Origin: Echinococcus granulosus
Taxonomy: Eukaryota > Platyhelminthes > Cestoda > Cyclophyllidea > Taeniidae
Assembly: GCF_000524195.1 (NCBI RefSeq)
Contig: NW_020170466.1
Location: forward strand, 106,209-170,208
Direction: 5' to 3'
DNA: 64,000 bases
The notes under the pieces are model-generated. The model ran no database searches, was not told the DNA's origin, and saw only the letters and a program-made list of their open reading frames with translations. Below are positions 58,961 through 64,000 of this stretch, piece after piece (the stretch's first letter is position 1; each line of letters begins with the position of its first letter). The position numbers and the translations under genes were made by a program.

Positions 58961-60832
58961 GGAATAAATGAGAACCGTTTGGAAGCTGGGAGGATAGGGA
59001 AAAGGAGGGCCTGCCTAGCTGGGATGCAATGAATGCAAAGAGCCTCAGTACGAGGGCATCGAGCCGGATCGACCGTTGCAATTGTTACACAAGGCCGTAG
59101 CCAGGACCTGACACTTTCCCAATGCGAGCTTTACCAGTCAGGTGGGGAGCTAGTAGCCATGCCACTGTCCCTCCTGGCTAAAACGCGTGGGCTAACTCTG
59201 TGTCAACCCCGGACGGTTATCCATCCCTCAACACTGGAAGTATGCCATACAAGGGTTACCCTGCCAATTGTTATGGTTCATTCGTGTGCTGAACACCGGC
59301 CTGAGTCGCGTTGAAAGAGCTTCCTGGTTAGTATCCGCCCTTACGGACCAAAGACGAGTTGAGGCAAAGTAATGCGTCATCGTCCAAACCCGATGTACGG
59401 GGCAAATGTCGACCTTTACGGTGACCTAGCATGGGTCCCGGGGGAGGGCGCGGAGGACCTGCAACTCCCCTTGCTATCGAGAGTGAGAGCAAGGAATAAA
59501 TGTAGCGTCCACGAGTGGAAACCCCGCCAGCGCAGCCACTAGGTTCAGCGTTTCCTAACTCAATTCCCACTTTCATACCCATGGAATGAGAATATTGGTT
59601 AGAAGCACCTTTTATTTGATGGGTATGGTGAGTGCGTACAGGCAATTAACGTTCAAAGGGGGTCAAGGACGCCTGCTCAGTCACGTGCCTGTCGGCTTCT
59701 AACCTGAAGAGCACACTCAAACAAATACGCATCACCGAACAGTACGAGCGCCCGAGTCCTCACTGGTCGCGTTTCCGCTCTGCATCATAGCCTTGGAGTC
59801 ATGCTAGTGACTTTAATGCCTTGGTGCTTTGCTTAACGCTGCATTTGGTTACGCGGCCGCTTTAGTCCCCGCGAATTGTGCTTTCGCTCACCGACATGAC
59901 CTCCAAGACATGCTAGTAGCCTCGCAGCCCTTCTGCACACCAATAATACGTTTTCTGCCATAGTACTATGACTTCTGACAACTTCAAGGAAAGACTCAGG
60001 GCGCAACAGTGACCTCCAATCTTTCATGTACGCTGGCAGCGTACGTCTTTTCAGTGCGCGTCGACATGGTACGACAATGGGGAGACCCGTGATGCCATGT
60101 TAACAATCAGCTACCGCTGAGCAACTTATCAAATTTATCCCTTGTCATAAAATAACTCGGCCAAAAGATTGTCTGTGGGCATACAACCTGAGTACTGTAC
60201 AAACTTAGTTAAATATAATGGTTTGATTGTCGCGCATTAACAAACAGGAAGATTTGCATCCTAAGGTAGTCCTGAACCAACCACCCGTCCACTACAGAAA
60301 TATACGCATATCGCGTAGTGGTCAAGCACGAAAGTGACCGCTAGCAAATACTGTGGTGCCCCGAGTCTTCCCTAGAATTGTAAGAAGCCGTAATACTATG
60401 GCAAGAAATGGATTACTGACATACAGGAAAGCCGAGAGGTCGCCCCATAACCCGGAGGACATGACAGCGAGCGGAAGTGCAACCCGCTAAGGTTTAAGTG
60501 ACCGCGTAATGGGACGCGTAACTAAACAAAATACTGAGGCCTTGCAATGCATGACAAAAATCTATGAATAATCTATTACCTGTAAAAACTTCTTTGTTAT
60601 TTTGTCTATAGGTTGTAGCAAACAGTTTAGTTTATTTGCACCTTTTTATAAGTTTGCATCTTAGACAATTAAAAAATCACCTATTGGTATTTATTGCAAA
60701 CAAAAGGCTTCACAATAACTTAATTTATCAGAACTATCGGACGCGAACTATTTTTTAAAAAAGTTGTTTAAGTGTTCAAAAGAAGGGTTATTTTGGTAGG
60801 AGAGCTGCTTTCGAGTATTTATATCTGCTGAA
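58961..60832. other. Region between retroelement pol and MCM7
   Basis: The first 1.3 kb is GC-richer than the introns and contains broken frames that may be retroelement gag or leader sequence. The last 300 bp before MCM7 is AT-rich. An AG at 60,798-60,799, 33 bases before the MCM7 ATG, could be a spliced-leader acceptor, since flatworms trans-splice many messages, but its pyrimidine tract is poor. Confidence 0.45.
59820..60030 (-). mobile_element. Possible gag remnant of the same retroelement
   Basis: A minus-strand frame contains a short helical stretch (FLEVVRSHSTMAENV) followed by CLGGHVGERKH, which recalls the start of a retroelement nucleocapsid knuckle that has lost part of its Cys/His pattern. 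It sits upstream (5') of the pol remnant in the right orientation and at a plausible distance. This is weak evidence alone. Confidence 0.3.
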
Positions 60833-63905
<3,073 letters not shown>

Positions 63906-64000
63906 GTACGTAACGTGTCTCAGTCTTATTTGAAGTTATTTTTTGTTAAATCTGTTTTTCATTGACTTAGCATCAAGTGGTGGTCTGGATTCAATTGTAG

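Noticed and set aside
63973..64000. Possible ninth MCM7 exon at the right edge
   Set aside because: An AG at 63,971-63,972 gives an open phase, but the few codons do not match MCM7, and the window's last bases are themselves AG; the true acceptor may lie beyond the edge.

Overview
The window looks like nuclear DNA of a parasitic flatworm, most likely a tapeworm. Two animal genes can be read almost to the base, and their introns have the size pattern I associate with cestodes: many of 31-44 nt, a second group near 70 nt, and a few of several kb. Gene content is very sparse, about 12 kb of coding sequence in 64 kb. I cannot name the species.

Layout. From 55,032 down to 1,452 on the minus strand lies one complete gene for a Piezo mechanically gated cation channel. 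I could link 43 exons with consistent splice phase into a protein of about 3,155 residues. The 5' exons are packed with introns of 33-53 nt, whereas the middle of the gene is stretched by introns of 2-7 kb. These large introns hold decayed repeats: degenerate tetranucleotide tracts, a pair of roughly 700-bp inverted repeats that share an open frame, other dispersed repeat pairs, mariner-like transposase tails, and a broken, oppositely oriented copy of Piezo exon-17-like sequence.

From 60,833 to the right edge on the plus strand lies MCM7, a subunit of the replicative MCM2-7 helicase. Its zinc finger, Walker A, Walker B and arginine finger are intact. Its last exon or exons fall outside the window. 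The two genes diverge, and the 5.8 kb between their start codons is largely filled by a degenerate Ty3/gypsy-type retroelement on the minus strand, upstream of Piezo and in the same orientation.

The two genes have no obvious functional link: one is a plasma-membrane mechanosensor, the other a core DNA replication factor. No operon, CRISPR array, tRNA or rRNA was seen. The points most worth following up are the inverted Piezo-like pseudogene inside the Piezo gene, the inverted repeat family with a conserved frame, and a 33-nt in-frame intron in Piezo exon 1/2 that gene finders would read through.
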